From assembly GCA_008080565.1 (NCBI GenBank), contig VIKE01000034.1, forward strand, positions 1-63,667: a stretch of DNA of 63,667 bases, read 5' to 3'. Below the pieces are notes generated by a model. The model searched no databases and had not been told where the DNA came from. It worked only from the letters and a program-made list of their open reading frames with translations. Position 1 is the stretch's first letter. Each line of letters begins with the position of its first letter. Origin of the DNA: Rhodocyclaceae bacterium. Its GTDB lineage: Bacteria > Pseudomonadota > Gammaproteobacteria > Burkholderiales > Rhodocyclaceae. This document shows positions 16,631 to 25,864 of this stretch, in pieces. The position numbers and the translations under genes were made by a program.

Positions 16631-19240
16631 TCAGTAAGCCAGTCGATCATTGAAGGTAGCCGATGGCGGCGCCGAGGTAAAGGCGGTGGTGGGGGTGCTT
16701 GCATCACCGTTTCGTGAGGAGTCCGCATTGATGCCTTCGAGGAACACCGAAACATTCAGAGGGCCACGTGTTTGTCCGGCCAGGGCGCGGCCGGCCACCA
16801 GCGTCACGACTCGGTAGCTTCCCGTACCGTTGACGGTCAGCTTGCCGGGCTGAGTCATGGTGGCATTGCTGATCTGGTAAAAAACGGAATTGGCCCACTG
16901 GTTGCTACTCCACCAGGTAGCCGTTGGCAGCATGAAGTCGCAGCGGCTGGACTGCCAGACGATGGGGAAGGCGCTGGCGGTCGTGCCCGAAAGTGGGGTA
17001 TCCAGGGCATTGGCGGCAGCCAGCAGCGAGTTAACCAAGGCGGCTGTTTCCGCCAGCGCGGCGATGGCTTTGGCCTGATTGGTGGTGCTCGGGTTGTCGA
17101 TGTAGGCCTGCAAAAGCGAGGCTGATTCGTTCTTGCCGGTAATGCTGGCCAAGGCATCGCTGGCCAGCTTGAAGGCGGAATTATCGAGAACAGCGGCCTC
17201 GCTCGGATCTGTGTTGGCGGAGGCAGGATTGGCTTTGGCCAGAGGCGCGACAAGGGCGGCGTTGGCGGAAATGATTTTTGCCCAAATATCGATGTCGACC
17301 GCAGCATTGCCCAATAGGTTGGCGTAAGGCGTTATGGTCTTCTGCACGGGGCGCGGACTGGCGGTATCGACTTGAGTAAATTCCGTCCGCTTGGTTTTGA
17401 AAGTATTGATGGCGGCAATCAGGCTGGTATGCGTGACATTGTTGTCGATCAACTGGTTATTGCTGATGCTGGTGAGGAGTGCATTCAGGTTCGCAATGAC
17501 TGCTGTCGCGCCAGCGTCGACCAGTGCATAGTTTGCTATCGGTGCTGTGGCGGCACTTTCGGCCGTCTCCAGAGACGAAAGAGCATTGCTTTGCGCGGTA
17601 CTTACATCGGGGACGCCGGTAACAATCCCGTTGACTGCCGCCTTGGTTGCAGCCAGCGCGGCTTGCAATGCCTTGAGGTTGTCTGTGCTCGGAGCATTGA
17701 GTAATGCAGCGTTGGCGCTTTCGATTGAGGTTTTGTAGACGCTGGCTTCGCTGGCGAGAACGTTGACTCGGCTGGCTTCGATTTTGCCTCCCAAATTGAT
17801 TATTTCACTCGAAAGTGCGTTAGCTGCTGCCTTGGCTACGTTCAGCAGCGTTAGGTCGGAGGGCGAACTGGCTGAGGCAAGTGCCGCCTGATAGGCTCCG
17901 GGCGCCGTGGATTGCGCACTAGCCAGGGCGGTTGATGCCAAGGGGTGTGCGGCTGTTGTCGCATTCAACAGAGAAAGCGTGGCCTGTGTGCTGTTGAGCA
18001 GCGCGGTGCTGGTGTTGGATGCGCCAAGCGCATTGGCCAGTTGAGTCAGTTGCCATGGCATGACGTCAATGCCAAGTTGGGCGGTCTGGTCGCGCAGGCT
18101 CTCCAGCGTTGAGTCCGTGGTAGTGGTGAGCGTCCGGATCGTGCGTCCTTCGGTGACGCTGATGCGCCCATTGGCCACGGCCAAATCGACTGCGCTATCA
18201 ATGCCGAGCAGCAGATTGTCAGCATCATCGGCGACCTGTTTCAGCTTGTTGGCGGCTGAAAATATGGCATCGAACAGGTTGCGGGCTTGAGTAATCGTTT
18301 CCCCAAGAGCATTTAGCGCAAGCAATTGCTGACTGGCATCGGCGGTATTTCCCAGCTGATTCGCCGTCAAGGTCAGTTTGGCGATGGTGGATTTCAAAGC
18401 GGCTTCGGGGCCGCTGCCGGGTTGGGTGGTCGGTACTCGCCCGAAAAAACTGTTTTCCTTGCCCTGGAATCCACTGGCCGAAAGCGGAGCCGGCCAAGGG
18501 TAACGGTGGTCAGTATTGGCCGAGGAGGCCGCATGCTGGTTGAGGCAGCTGTTAACCTCGTTGGCGACGCGCTTTTCGACGGCGGCCATCAGTTCCTGGC
18601 GGGTGATGACCAGAACAATGTCGTTGAAGTTGTCGCTCCTCGGGCCGGCGACGTACTTGTGGTCGTTGCCGTTGCCGTTTTCTCCGTCCAGATAATCGGC
18701 AGGGTTATTCGATGGGCGGGTCTGGCTGCCCAGTGGCGCGCGGGGCGCGATGATCAGGGCGGCGATGTCGCTACTGCCATCGACTTCAAGCACCATCGCT
18801 GTGTCACTGTTGATCGGGTGGGCGCTGTCGTCATCCTTTAACGCAGGAGATAGGACATACCACAGGCGCGTACCTGCATCGTCGGTTAATTCGGGGAGGT
18901 CGAGGGTGACCCACGGTAGCCAGCCGACGTAGCTGGGGCATTGGGTCATGGCAAACATGTCTGCCTTGCCGTCGCCTGGAATGTTGTTCAACCCTTGGCT
19001 GTTGGTGACCAAGTCTGGGCAGGGCAGGCTGCCCGGGCGGTTGTCATCGGTGACGGCGCGGGCAAGCAACGCCTCCTTGGCGCGAACGAGTACGGCAGCA
19101 ATTTTTGCCTCCTGGCCCGTCTTGTTGAACTGGCTGTTGGCGCTTCGATAGAAAGCATAGCCACCCGCCATGGCGACGAGAATCAGGAGCATCCAGAGTG
19201 CAACGCCCCTCTGTGCGGAGGGTGGGGCGTGGTGTTTCAT
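16631..19240 (-). CDS. Giant minor-pilin-like protein with Ala-rich insertion
   Basis: An 869-residue protein. Residues 11-31 form a pilin-like hydrophobic helix after a short basic leader (RGVALWMLLILVAMAGG), lacking the usual Glu5. Residues 1-230 parallel the downstream prepilin: KEALLARAV, SLPCP (71-75), LPWVTLDLPE (108-117), FNDIVLVITRQEL. Residues of about 270-740 are extraordinarily rich in Ala, Ser, Thr, Asn and Leu and look helical. The C-terminal part is Trp-rich (WQSSRC, WWSSNQW) with Thr/Ser patches. It may be a pilus-tip adhesin, filling the place MshQ has in Vibrio; no homology is claimed. It overlaps the upstream gene by 4 bases. Confidence 0.8.
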   Translation of the reverse strand: MKHHAPPSAQRGVALWMLLILVAMAGGYAFYRSANSQFNKTGQEAKIAAVLVRAKEALLARAVTDDNRPGSLPCPDLVTNSQGLNNIPGDGKADMFAMTQCPSYVGWLPWVTLDLPELTDDAGTRLWYVLSPALKDDDSAHPINSDTAMVLEVDGSSDIAALIIAPRAPLGSQTRPSNNPADYLDGENGNGNDHKYVAGPRSDNFNDIVLVITRQELMAAVEKRVANEVNSCLNQHAASSANTDHRYPWPAPLSASGFQGKENSFFGRVPTTQPGSGPEAALKSTIAKLTLTANQLGNTADASQQLLALNALGETITQARNLFDAIFSAANKLKQVADDADNLLLGIDSAVDLAVANGRISVTEGRTIRTLTTTTDSTLESLRDQTAQLGIDVMPWQLTQLANALGASNTSTALLNSTQATLSLLNATTAAHPLASTALASAQSTAPGAYQAALASASSPSDLTLLNVAKAAANALSSEIINLGGKIEASRVNVLASEASVYKTSIESANAALLNAPSTDNLKALQAALAATKAAVNGIVTGVPDVSTAQSNALSSLETAESAATAPIANYALVDAGATAVIANLNALLTSISNNQLIDNNVTHTSLIAAINTFKTKRTEFTQVDTASPRPVQKTITPYANLLGNAAVDIDIWAKIISANAALVAPLAKANPASANTDPSEAAVLDNSAFKLASDALASITGKNESASLLQAYIDNPSTTNQAKAIAALAETAALVNSLLAAANALDTPLSGTTASAFPIVWQSSRCDFMLPTATWWSSNQWANSVFYQISNATMTQPGKLTVNGTGSYRVVTLVAGRALAGQTRGPLNVSVFLEGINADSSRNGDASTPTTAFTSAPPSATFNDRLAY

Positions 19241-19608
19241 TTGCTGCGGTTGCCGCGTTTTATGTCGATGCGGCCGCTGCCGATCACGCTTTCGCGCTCG
19301 CCGGTTGCCGGGTTGAAGGTGTCGCCAACCGGCACGCGCGGGGGCGGGGTGGTGCCTTCCCAGTCGGCTTCGCCGTTGATCCAGCGGGTGCGCCGGCCAT
19401 TGCTGCTGCGGACCTCGCCGTTGATGGTCTGGCTGGCTTCAGTGTCGCCGGCATTGGGCTGGAAGCCGGGGTTGTGCTGGCGCTGCGCGTCGAGTCTGGC
19501 CCGTTGTTGTGGGTCAAGGAAGAGGCGGCCGAGCGGCGCTTCTTCGGCAAAGCCGGGTATGGTGGCCTGGGCCAAAATGAGAAGGAGGATCAGGCGGGCC
19601 TGACTCAT
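19237..19608 (-). CDS. Small periplasmic pilus-assembly protein (MshK-like position)
   Basis: A 123-residue protein starting at 19608, where the ATG overlaps the mshJ stop (ATGA). It has a signal peptide (residues 1-20, ending near GFA) followed by a charged, mostly disordered stretch and a short beta-rich segment (RTRWINGEADWEG) typical of PilP/GspC-like or MshK-like proteins. Position after MshJ supports an MshK role; sequence similarity alone is weak. Confidence 0.7.
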   Translation of the reverse strand: MSQARLILLLILAQATIPGFAEEAPLGRLFLDPQQRARLDAQRQHNPGFQPNAGDTEASQTINGEVRSSNGRRTRWINGEADWEGTTPPPRVPVGDTFNPATGERESVIGSGRIDIKRGNRSK

Positions 19609-20207
19609 TTTTTTCCACTCGCCGGGCGAGCGGTCAGCCACTGCATGTCGCATTCGGCGCTGAGCTGGGCCATGACTTCTCGGCCATTTGCCTGGCTGGG
19701 CAGCGGTACCAGCTTGCAGCTGCGGACGATGACCAGCGCTCTGGCATTTTTCTCGACGCGGGCCAGGAAATTCAGCAGGTCTTCTTCGTGCAGGAGGCGG
19801 AGTTTCAAGAGCAGGGGACTGCTGAACCAGGTGTAGGTGGCGTCCTCGCCCTTGTCGAGGCTGGTCTGGGCGCCGAATTCGTAGCTCATGCCCGGGATGC
19901 GTAGCTCGCGCTGTGTTTCGCGGAGCATTTCCATCCAGTCGAGCCGTTTTTCATCGCCGGTGATGCCGGAGTTCTGCAGTTGCTGCAGGAGTTGGGTTCG
20001 CTCCCTGATTTCCTGCTCTTCGGTGCGGACCTGGCGCAGGCGTTGCTCGATCTGATTCTTGGCGGCGGTGGCGACACTGCGCTCTTGCTCGGCCTTGCCG
20101 GCGTCGAGCTGGCTGCCCCAGACGAGCAGGCCGGCGACGAGGAACATGGCGAGCGCAGCAAGCAACGGCAGCCAGAGTTTCGGGAGATCGCGGCCGGTCA
20201 GTTTCAT
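19605..20207 (-). CDS. mshJ: MSHA biogenesis protein MshJ-like (PilO family)
   Basis: A 200-residue bitopic protein: a transmembrane helix at residues 11-31, a coiled coil at about 35-80 and a small C-terminal ferredoxin-like domain. This is the PilO/GspM architecture of inner-membrane alignment proteins. It overlaps its neighbours by 4 bases on each side (MshI-like upstream, MshK-like downstream). Confidence 0.75.
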   Translation of the reverse strand: MKLTGRDLPKLWLPLLAALAMFLVAGLLVWGSQLDAGKAEQERSVATAAKNQIEQRLRQVRTEEQEIRERTQLLQQLQNSGITGDEKRLDWMEMLRETQRELRIPGMSYEFGAQTSLDKGEDATYTWFSSPLLLKLRLLHEEDLLNFLARVEKNARALVIVRSCKLVPLPSQANGREVMAQLSAECDMQWLTARPASGKK

Positions 20208-21712
20208 GGCGCGACTTTCCGGACGATTTCGACGGCAAATTGCCGGGGCTGGGCTTCTTCGTCCAACCCGTCGCCGCCGCGCAGGGCGCGTCCCGATTCA
20301 ATGTCGAAGGGCCGCTGCTGCACGTTGACGGTATTGGCGGGATCGGCGCGTAGCGCGTCGACAAATTGATCGAAGACGGCCAGGGTTTGCCGGGTCGTCG
20401 CCCGTTCAAGGTGGATGGAGCCCCGGACGGTGGTGATCTCCGGCTCGTTAACCTGGTTTGCCACGGTCAACCGGAAATTTTGGCCATTTTTCCAGTCGAT
20501 GCCTTCAAGCGTGATGGCCGGCATGCGATCAAGAACCCGGCTCACCATGTGGTAGCTTGCGGCCGGCAGGCGCTGCTGGCGGACCAGATCGCCATAGCGG
20601 TTGGTCAGTCGGCGTAGTGTCTCGTGGTCGACATCCAGTTGCGGGAAGGTGGCCGAAATTTCCTGATAGCGCCGGTTGAGATCGGTTTCGTTGGCGATCA
20701 GCGCGCTGGCTTCTGCGCGCAGGTTGCTGGCCTCGTAGGTTTCCTTGGCGGCAAAAAGGACGCCGCCGAGCAAGGCGACCAGGCCGGCAGCGATCAGGCC
20801 ATGGCGAATTTGCGCCAGACGGAAATGGTGGCGATGCGCCTCACCGGCAAATTGCTGGGCGGGCGGGGCCGTCGCCAGCAGATGGAGGAAAAGCTGGTCG
20901 CTGCGATTGTCGGCGGGCAGCGTGCGCAGTTTGAGCTTGCCGGCGGCGACATGGCTGTCGATCAATCTGAAACTCAGCGGGCTTTGTTCCGGGCAGGCCT
21001 TTTCGATGGCCGGGATAGTCGCCGGGTGGGCGACGATGAATGCCGGCAGGCTCTCGTCGCGGCCGATCAGGCGCTGGCCGATCAGGTACTGATGCAGCTT
21101 GCCCGATTCGGCCGCCAGGGCACTGGCGATGCCGGCAATGCTGCTGTCGGTGAGCGGGGCCATGCGCGAAAAATGGGCATGGCCATCGACCAGATAGGTT
21201 TCACGGATCGAGTGATCCTGCACGGTGAGCAGCAGGCAGCGGCCGCTTTCCTGCCCCAGCTTCTTGAGAAGCTGGCCGCCCAGTTGGGCCACCGTGTAAA
21301 TGCCGGCCAAGGGCACCTCGGCGTCGCTGATCCGGCGCAACCAAGGCTCGAAATGGGCCGGATTGGTGAGGGCCGAAAGGAGCAGTTTTTCGTTCTTGCG
21401 CTGGCTTTTCTCGTAGCCCAGCGAAATGGCTGCGGCGAGCGGCGTGCCGAGAAAATGCTGGCCGATCTTGCGGGTGATCAGTGTTTGCCGGTCACCGCCC
21501 TGCAGGAACGGGATGGTTTCCAGGGCGTGGCCTTCCTCCGCGACATTGGCCAGAAGCGAGAACTGGCTGCTGCTGTGTTCCTGGAGGTATTCGGCAAATT
21601 GACGCAGGCCGTCCTCGTCGCTGTCGAACACCCCCTCGGCGCGCAGGCTGCCCTGCTGCCAGGCGTGGGCCGACAGGCGATGGGTGTTGAGATAGAGGAG
21701 GCGGCAGCTCAC
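20204..21712 (-). CDS. mshI: MSHA biogenesis protein MshI-like (PilM-PilN arrangement)
   Basis: A 502-residue protein: residues 1-290 resemble a PilM/GspL actin-like cytoplasmic domain, a single transmembrane helix lies near 303-322, and the rest is a coiled coil plus a PilN-like periplasmic domain. It would link the assembly ATPase to the periplasmic alignment complex. The dispersed element lies at 20457-20491 and encodes NGQNFRLTVANQ within the PilN-like domain. The ATG overlaps mshG by 4 bases. Confidence 0.78.
   Translation of the reverse strand: MSCRLLYLNTHRLSAHAWQQGSLRAEGVFDSDEDGLRQFAEYLQEHSSSQFSLLANVAEEGHALETIPFLQGGDRQTLITRKIGQHFLGTPLAAAISLGYEKSQRKNEKLLLSALTNPAHFEPWLRRISDAEVPLAGIYTVAQLGGQLLKKLGQESGRCLLLTVQDHSIRETYLVDGHAHFSRMAPLTDSSIAGIASALAAESGKLHQYLIGQRLIGRDESLPAFIVAHPATIPAIEKACPEQSPLSFRLIDSHVAAGKLKLRTLPADNRSDQLFLHLLATAPPAQQFAGEAHRHHFRLAQIRHGLIAAGLVALLGGVLFAAKETYEASNLRAEASALIANETDLNRRYQEISATFPQLDVDHETLRRLTNRYGDLVRQQRLPAASYHMVSRVLDRMPAITLEGIDWKNGQNFRLTVANQVNEPEITTVRGSIHLERATTRQTLAVFDQFVDALRADPANTVNVQQRPFDIESGRALRGGDGLDEEAQPRQFAVEIVRKVAP
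20457..20491 (-). repeat. Dispersed GTTGACC element, copy 5 (inside mshI)
   Basis: Read on the minus strand: AAAAATGGCCAAAATTTCC, then GGTTGACCGTGGCAAA. It is in frame and encodes NGQNFRLTVAN. The 30 bases at 20453-20482 are identical to 101-130 upstream of hrpA. Confidence 0.9.
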
Positions 21713-22908
21713 GTTTTTATCTTGCTGATGACATCGTAAATGGGGCCGATGACCGACAGCATAATCCAGCCGAGCAGGGCGCCCATGAAAAGCGTCAGCA
21801 TCGGCTCGATCAGCGCCTGCGCCTTGCCGACCGATTCCTTGACGTCGCGGTTGTAAAAGTAGCTGACGTTGAGTAGCGCCTTGTCCAGTCCGCCGGTGCT
21901 TTCGCCGATGCGCAGCATGCGCACGACGAGCGGCGGAAACATGCCGACATCGCGGAAGGCGCTGGCCACGTTCTGGCCTTCGCGGATCGATTGCTCGACG
22001 CGCTCGAGCGCCTTGCGCACGACATGGTTGCCGACCACAGCCTGGGTGGTTCGGATCGACTCAAGTACCGGAATGCCGGAGGCGTAGAGCATGGCAAAGG
22101 TATTGGCGAAACGGGAGAGGATGATCTTTTTCAGGATCGGACCGATGACCGGCAGGCTCAGCTTGATCCCATCCAGGCGGACGCGCGCCAGCGGGTTGCT
22201 GCGCAGCACGGCCTGCAAGGCAATGACGGCAATGACCGGCAGCGCCAGGAAAATGTACCAGTAGCCGACCAGCAGGTCGGAGATGAAAAACAGCAGTTTG
22301 GTGTGCGGCGGCAGCACCTGGCCCATGTTCTTCACAAACAGCTTGAGCTGCGGGACCATGTAGATCATCAGGAAGAAGGTGGCGGAGAGCACGATGGTCG
22401 CCACGAAGGCCGGGTACATCAGCAGCTTTTTCGTATGCGAGGCCAGCTCGTCTTCCCATTTCAGCGATTCGGCCAGGCTGGCCAGCACGTCGGGCAGCTG
22501 GCCGCTGGCCTCGCCGGCGCGGATCAGGTTGCACAACACCTGGCTGAAGATTTCCGGATGGGCGTTCATGGCCTGCGACAAGGTCTGGCCGCCTTCGATG
22601 CTTTCGATCAGCCCGGCCATCACTTCGCGGAAGCGGGGGTGGTCTACCGAGTCGCGCAGATCGGTCAGCCCTTCGAGGATGGGGACACCGGCCCGGGTCA
22701 GGTGTTCGAGGTGGAAGCAGAAATTGATCAGCTCCGGCCGCGGTACGCGCTGCCCGCCGAACAGGGCGCGATGCTTGATTGGCGAGCCGGTGATCAGGTC
22801 GAGATTCATGCGCTTGAGGCGCATTTCGAGGTCGACCAGATTGATCGCATCGAGTCGTCCGTAGGTCATCCGACCTTCGACACTGACGGCCTTGTAGTCA
22901 AACAGCAC
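21709..22908 (-). CDS. mshG: Type IV pilus inner-membrane platform protein MshG (GspF/PilC family)
   Basis: A 399-residue platform protein with two GspF-type helical domains and three transmembrane segments, the last near the C-terminus (LTLFMGALLGWIMLSVIGPIY). It anchors the assembly ATPase and recruits pilins from the membrane. The second repeat contains the conserved FANTFAMLYASGIPVLE. It lies directly after mshE (2-bp gap) and overlaps mshI. Confidence 0.92.
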   Translation of the reverse strand: MLFDYKAVSVEGRMTYGRLDAINLVDLEMRLKRMNLDLITGSPIKHRALFGGQRVPRPELINFCFHLEHLTRAGVPILEGLTDLRDSVDHPRFREVMAGLIESIEGGQTLSQAMNAHPEIFSQVLCNLIRAGEASGQLPDVLASLAESLKWEDELASHTKKLLMYPAFVATIVLSATFFLMIYMVPQLKLFVKNMGQVLPPHTKLLFFISDLLVGYWYIFLALPVIAVIALQAVLRSNPLARVRLDGIKLSLPVIGPILKKIILSRFANTFAMLYASGIPVLESIRTTQAVVGNHVVRKALERVEQSIREGQNVASAFRDVGMFPPLVVRMLRIGESTGGLDKALLNVSYFYNRDVKESVGKAQALIEPMLTLFMGALLGWIMLSVIGPIYDVISKIKT

Positions 22909-22910
22909 GG

Positions 22911-24617
22911 CTACATCCGATCAGTCAGGTCGACAACGCGGGCCAGTTCCTCAAGCGAGGTCGTGCCGTTCAGGACGCGCTGCATGCCGTCGTCGGCCAG
23001 CGTGGTGAAGCCTTGCAGCAGCGCCCGCGAGCGGATCTCGTGGGTGGTCGCGCGGCGGGCGATCAGTTCGTCGATGCCGGCGTCGATGCGCAGCAGCTCC
23101 ATGATCGCGATGCGGCCGCGGTAACCTTGGAAATCGCACAATTCGCAACCGGTGGCGCGGAACAGCACCGGCCGGGGGCCTTCGCCAAGGCTGCCAAGCA
23201 GGCGGATCTCATGCGGTTCGGCGTGATACGGTGATTTGCAGTGATCACACAGGCGGCGAATCAGGCGCTGGGCGATGATGCCGATGATGTTGCCGGCCAT
23301 CACGTCGGGCAGTACGCCGATGTCGAGCAGACGTGGCACGGCGCCGATGGCCGAATTGGTATGCAGGGTGGTGTACACCTGATGACCGGTCATGGCGGCG
23401 CGGAAGGCCATTTCGGCCGTCTCGGCATCGCGTACCTCGCCGACCAGGATGACGTCGGGGTCCTGGCGCATCATCGAACGGATGCCGTTGGCGAAATCGA
23501 GCTTGGCGGTTTCCGAGACCGAGGTCTGGCGGACCATCGCCATCGGGTATTCGACCGGGTCTTCGAGGGTCATGATGTGAATGCCCTCGGAGTTGATATG
23601 GTTGAGCACCGAGTAGAGCGTCGTCGTCTTGCCGCTGCCGGTCGGGCCGGTAACGAGGATGATGCCTTCGGGTCGTGAAATCATCAGCTTGAGCTGGTGC
23701 AGATGTTCCTCGGCCAGGCCTAGCCCTTCCAGCGGGACGATGCCTTTTTGCCGGTCGAGAATGCGCAGGACGATGTTTTCACCGTGGATGGTTGGCTGGC
23801 TGGCGACGCGAAAATCGATGGGCCGGCCGGAAACGGTGAGGCTGATCCGGCCATCCTGCGGCGCCCGCATTTCGGCAATGTTCATGCCGGACAGCACCTT
23901 GATGCGCACCGTCATCGCCGGCCAGTAGGACTTATGCAGGGCGCGAATCTGGCGCAGCATGCCGTCGATCCGATAGCGGATACGCAGGAAATTGGCTTCG
24001 GGTTCGAAGTGGATGTCCGAGGCCTCGCGCTTGACCGCGTCGGTCAGGATCGAGTCGATCAGGCGAACGACCGGCTGGCTGTACTCGTCGTCGGTGGTGG
24101 ACAGGCTCTGCCAGTCGATTTCGCCGGTTTCGATCTCGTGCAGGATGCCGTCAATCGACAGTTCATGGCCGTAATACTGGTCGATGGCGTGGTCGATTTC
24201 CGATTCGCCGCCGAGCAGTGTTTCAATTTCGGTGCCTTCTTCCAGTTGACCGCGGACACGGTCGAGACCAACGATGTCGTTGATGTCCGAAATGGCCAGC
24301 GTCAGGCGGCGGTTCGGGATGTCGTAGTCGAGCGGCAGCAGGTGGTGGCGTTTGGCCAGTTCGCGCGGTACCAGCTTGAGCGCCTGCGGGTCGACGACAG
24401 CGTGCGAAAGGTCGATGCTCTGTTTGCCGAGGTTTTCGGACAGCGCCTGGCGCAGCGTGGCTTCGGTGACGAAGCCCAGCGAAACCAGCAACTTGCCGAT
24501 CGGCTGGTTCTGTTTCATCTGCTCGAGCAGGGCGATGCGCAACTGGTCTTCCGAAAGGATGCCTTCGGAAATCAGAATCTGGCCGAGCGGGCGGTGCTGG
24601 AGGGCGGAGGTGCTCAT
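22911..24617 (-). CDS. mshE: Pilus assembly ATPase MshE (GspE/PilB family)
   Basis: A 568-residue secretion ATPase. The N-terminal MshEN/GspII_E-type domain spans about residues 10-150; Walker A GPTGSGKTTTL lies near 324; the Asp box, Walker B (ILVGEVRDAETA) and His box follow; a C4 zinc motif is formed by LCDHC near 459 and CELC about 30 residues later. MshEN domains bind c-di-GMP in known MshE proteins, which would connect this machine to the HD-GYP protein at 61747; that link is inference. Confidence 0.94.
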   Translation of the reverse strand: MSTSALQHRPLGQILISEGILSEDQLRIALLEQMKQNQPIGKLLVSLGFVTEATLRQALSENLGKQSIDLSHAVVDPQALKLVPRELAKRHHLLPLDYDIPNRRLTLAISDINDIVGLDRVRGQLEEGTEIETLLGGESEIDHAIDQYYGHELSIDGILHEIETGEIDWQSLSTTDDEYSQPVVRLIDSILTDAVKREASDIHFEPEANFLRIRYRIDGMLRQIRALHKSYWPAMTVRIKVLSGMNIAEMRAPQDGRISLTVSGRPIDFRVASQPTIHGENIVLRILDRQKGIVPLEGLGLAEEHLHQLKLMISRPEGIILVTGPTGSGKTTTLYSVLNHINSEGIHIMTLEDPVEYPMAMVRQTSVSETAKLDFANGIRSMMRQDPDVILVGEVRDAETAEMAFRAAMTGHQVYTTLHTNSAIGAVPRLLDIGVLPDVMAGNIIGIIAQRLIRRLCDHCKSPYHAEPHEIRLLGSLGEGPRPVLFRATGCELCDFQGYRGRIAIMELLRIDAGIDELIARRATTHEIRSRALLQGFTTLADDGMQRVLNGTTSLEELARVVDLTDRM

Positions 24618-24622
24618 GGGCG

Positions 24623-25855
24623 TTATGGTTGCAACTCGCCCAGCCGCTTCTGGACATTGTCGCGGGAGAAGCCCGCCGGGCGTTTTGCCGACGCTTCCAA
24701 TGCCAGCCGATAGTGCTGGGCGGCGAGGCGCGGTTGGCGCAGGTGATCAAGGCTGACGGCCAGATTGAACAGGTAGTCCGGATTGTCGCTTTCGGCCGCC
24801 ACAGCGTTGAAATACACCTGCTGTGCCTCGGCCCAGCGACCGTGGCGAGAATACAGATTGCCGAGCGCGAAATTGAGCGGTGCTGATTCCGGCTGGCTGG
24901 AGAGCAGCGATTTCAAACGGCTTTCGGCCGTGTACGGGTCAGCATCGGCCGAAGGGGTGTTCAGGACGGCGGCCTGGGTTGCCGGGTCGCTCGGATTGGC
25001 CACCAGAGCACGCTGGCGCAAGGCCTCAGCGTCCGTGGCGCGCCCCTGGCGCTGGGCAATGGCGGCGAGGGCGAGCAGGGCGTCGGTGTTGTTCGGGTCG
25101 CGTTGCAGCGCCTGCTCGAACTCCCGGCGTGACAGTTCGGTATCGCCGCGTTGCAGGCTGGCGTGGCCGCGCGCCAGGTTGGCGTCAGGTTCCGGTTGGG
25201 TACGCGTCAGGCGAATCGGGGGGGAGTCGTCGCCATCGGGCGCCAACATCGGTGCCGGGCGCGCTTGCCGGCGCGGGAAAAGCGGGGGCGTGGCCGGTTC
25301 GGGAGCCGTTTCCACGGTCGACCGGGAAAAAGGGGCTAAATCCAAGGGTGGGGCGGTCTGAGCTGCCGGGGCGGCCCGGGGGGGCGATGGCTGGGCTGGC
25401 GTCATGCCAGCCGATGTGCTGGCCGCCAGCGATCCACGGTTCATTGAATTCATTTGATACCAGACATAGCCTCCGATGGCGATGCCGGCAATGCCCAGTG
25501 TGCCCAGAGCCAGCCAGAGCGGAAGTCGCGATGGCGCGGTCGGGGGCTGTTTGGCGGCAAAGGCATTGCGAACGGATTCACGCGCCTCGGCCGGCCTGGC
25601 TTGCGGGGTGGCGCGGGGTTCAACGGCGGCCGGTCGAGGTTCGGGGAGTGCCGACTTGGCCAGCTCGGCATCGACAGCAGCGAGATGCGAGGCAAGGTCC
25701 GGCAATGGATTGGGCGAAGCCTTTGCCGGTTCCTGTGCAATCGGTTCAAGACTGAGCATGTCGCTGGCTGTAGGCAGCATTCCCCCTTGGGGGTTGCGGG
25801 CAGATTCCTGCTTGGCGTTTTCCGCCCGTCGCAGGGCATCCATCAGCAGGCTCAT
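24623..25855 (-). CDS. mshN: MshN-like TPR protein
   Basis: A 410-residue protein starting MSLLMDALRRAE, a typical N-terminal signature of MshN/GspB-like proteins. A proline/alanine-rich cytoplasmic linker leads to a transmembrane helix near residues 118-136, then a disordered linker and at least four TPR repeats (about 220-400). It lies between mshL and mshE with gaps of 5-10 bp. A degenerate dispersed element at 25311-25341 encodes FSRSTVE in the linker. Confidence 0.75.
   Translation of the reverse strand: MSLLMDALRRAENAKQESARNPQGGMLPTASDMLSLEPIAQEPAKASPNPLPDLASHLAAVDAELAKSALPEPRPAAVEPRATPQARPAEARESVRNAFAAKQPPTAPSRLPLWLALGTLGIAGIAIGGYVWYQMNSMNRGSLAASTSAGMTPAQPSPPRAAPAAQTAPPLDLAPFSRSTVETAPEPATPPLFPRRQARPAPMLAPDGDDSPPIRLTRTQPEPDANLARGHASLQRGDTELSRREFEQALQRDPNNTDALLALAAIAQRQGRATDAEALRQRALVANPSDPATQAAVLNTPSADADPYTAESRLKSLLSSQPESAPLNFALGNLYSRHGRWAEAQQVYFNAVAAESDNPDYLFNLAVSLDHLRQPRLAAQHYRLALEASAKRPAGFSRDNVQKRLGELQP
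25311..25341 (-). repeat. Degenerate GTTGACC element inside mshN
   Basis: On the plus strand TCCACGGTCGACCGGGAAAA then AGGGGCTAAATCC, a diverged reverse copy with the expected order of core and arm. It is read through in the disordered linker of the protein. Confidence 0.5.
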
Positions 25856-25864
25856 GCGTCGGCC

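Noticed and set aside
24238..24262. TTCCAGTTGACCGCGGACA inside mshE as an element copy
   Set aside because: Part of the core matches, but the AT arm is absent and the encoded RVRGQLEEG is plausible native sequence.
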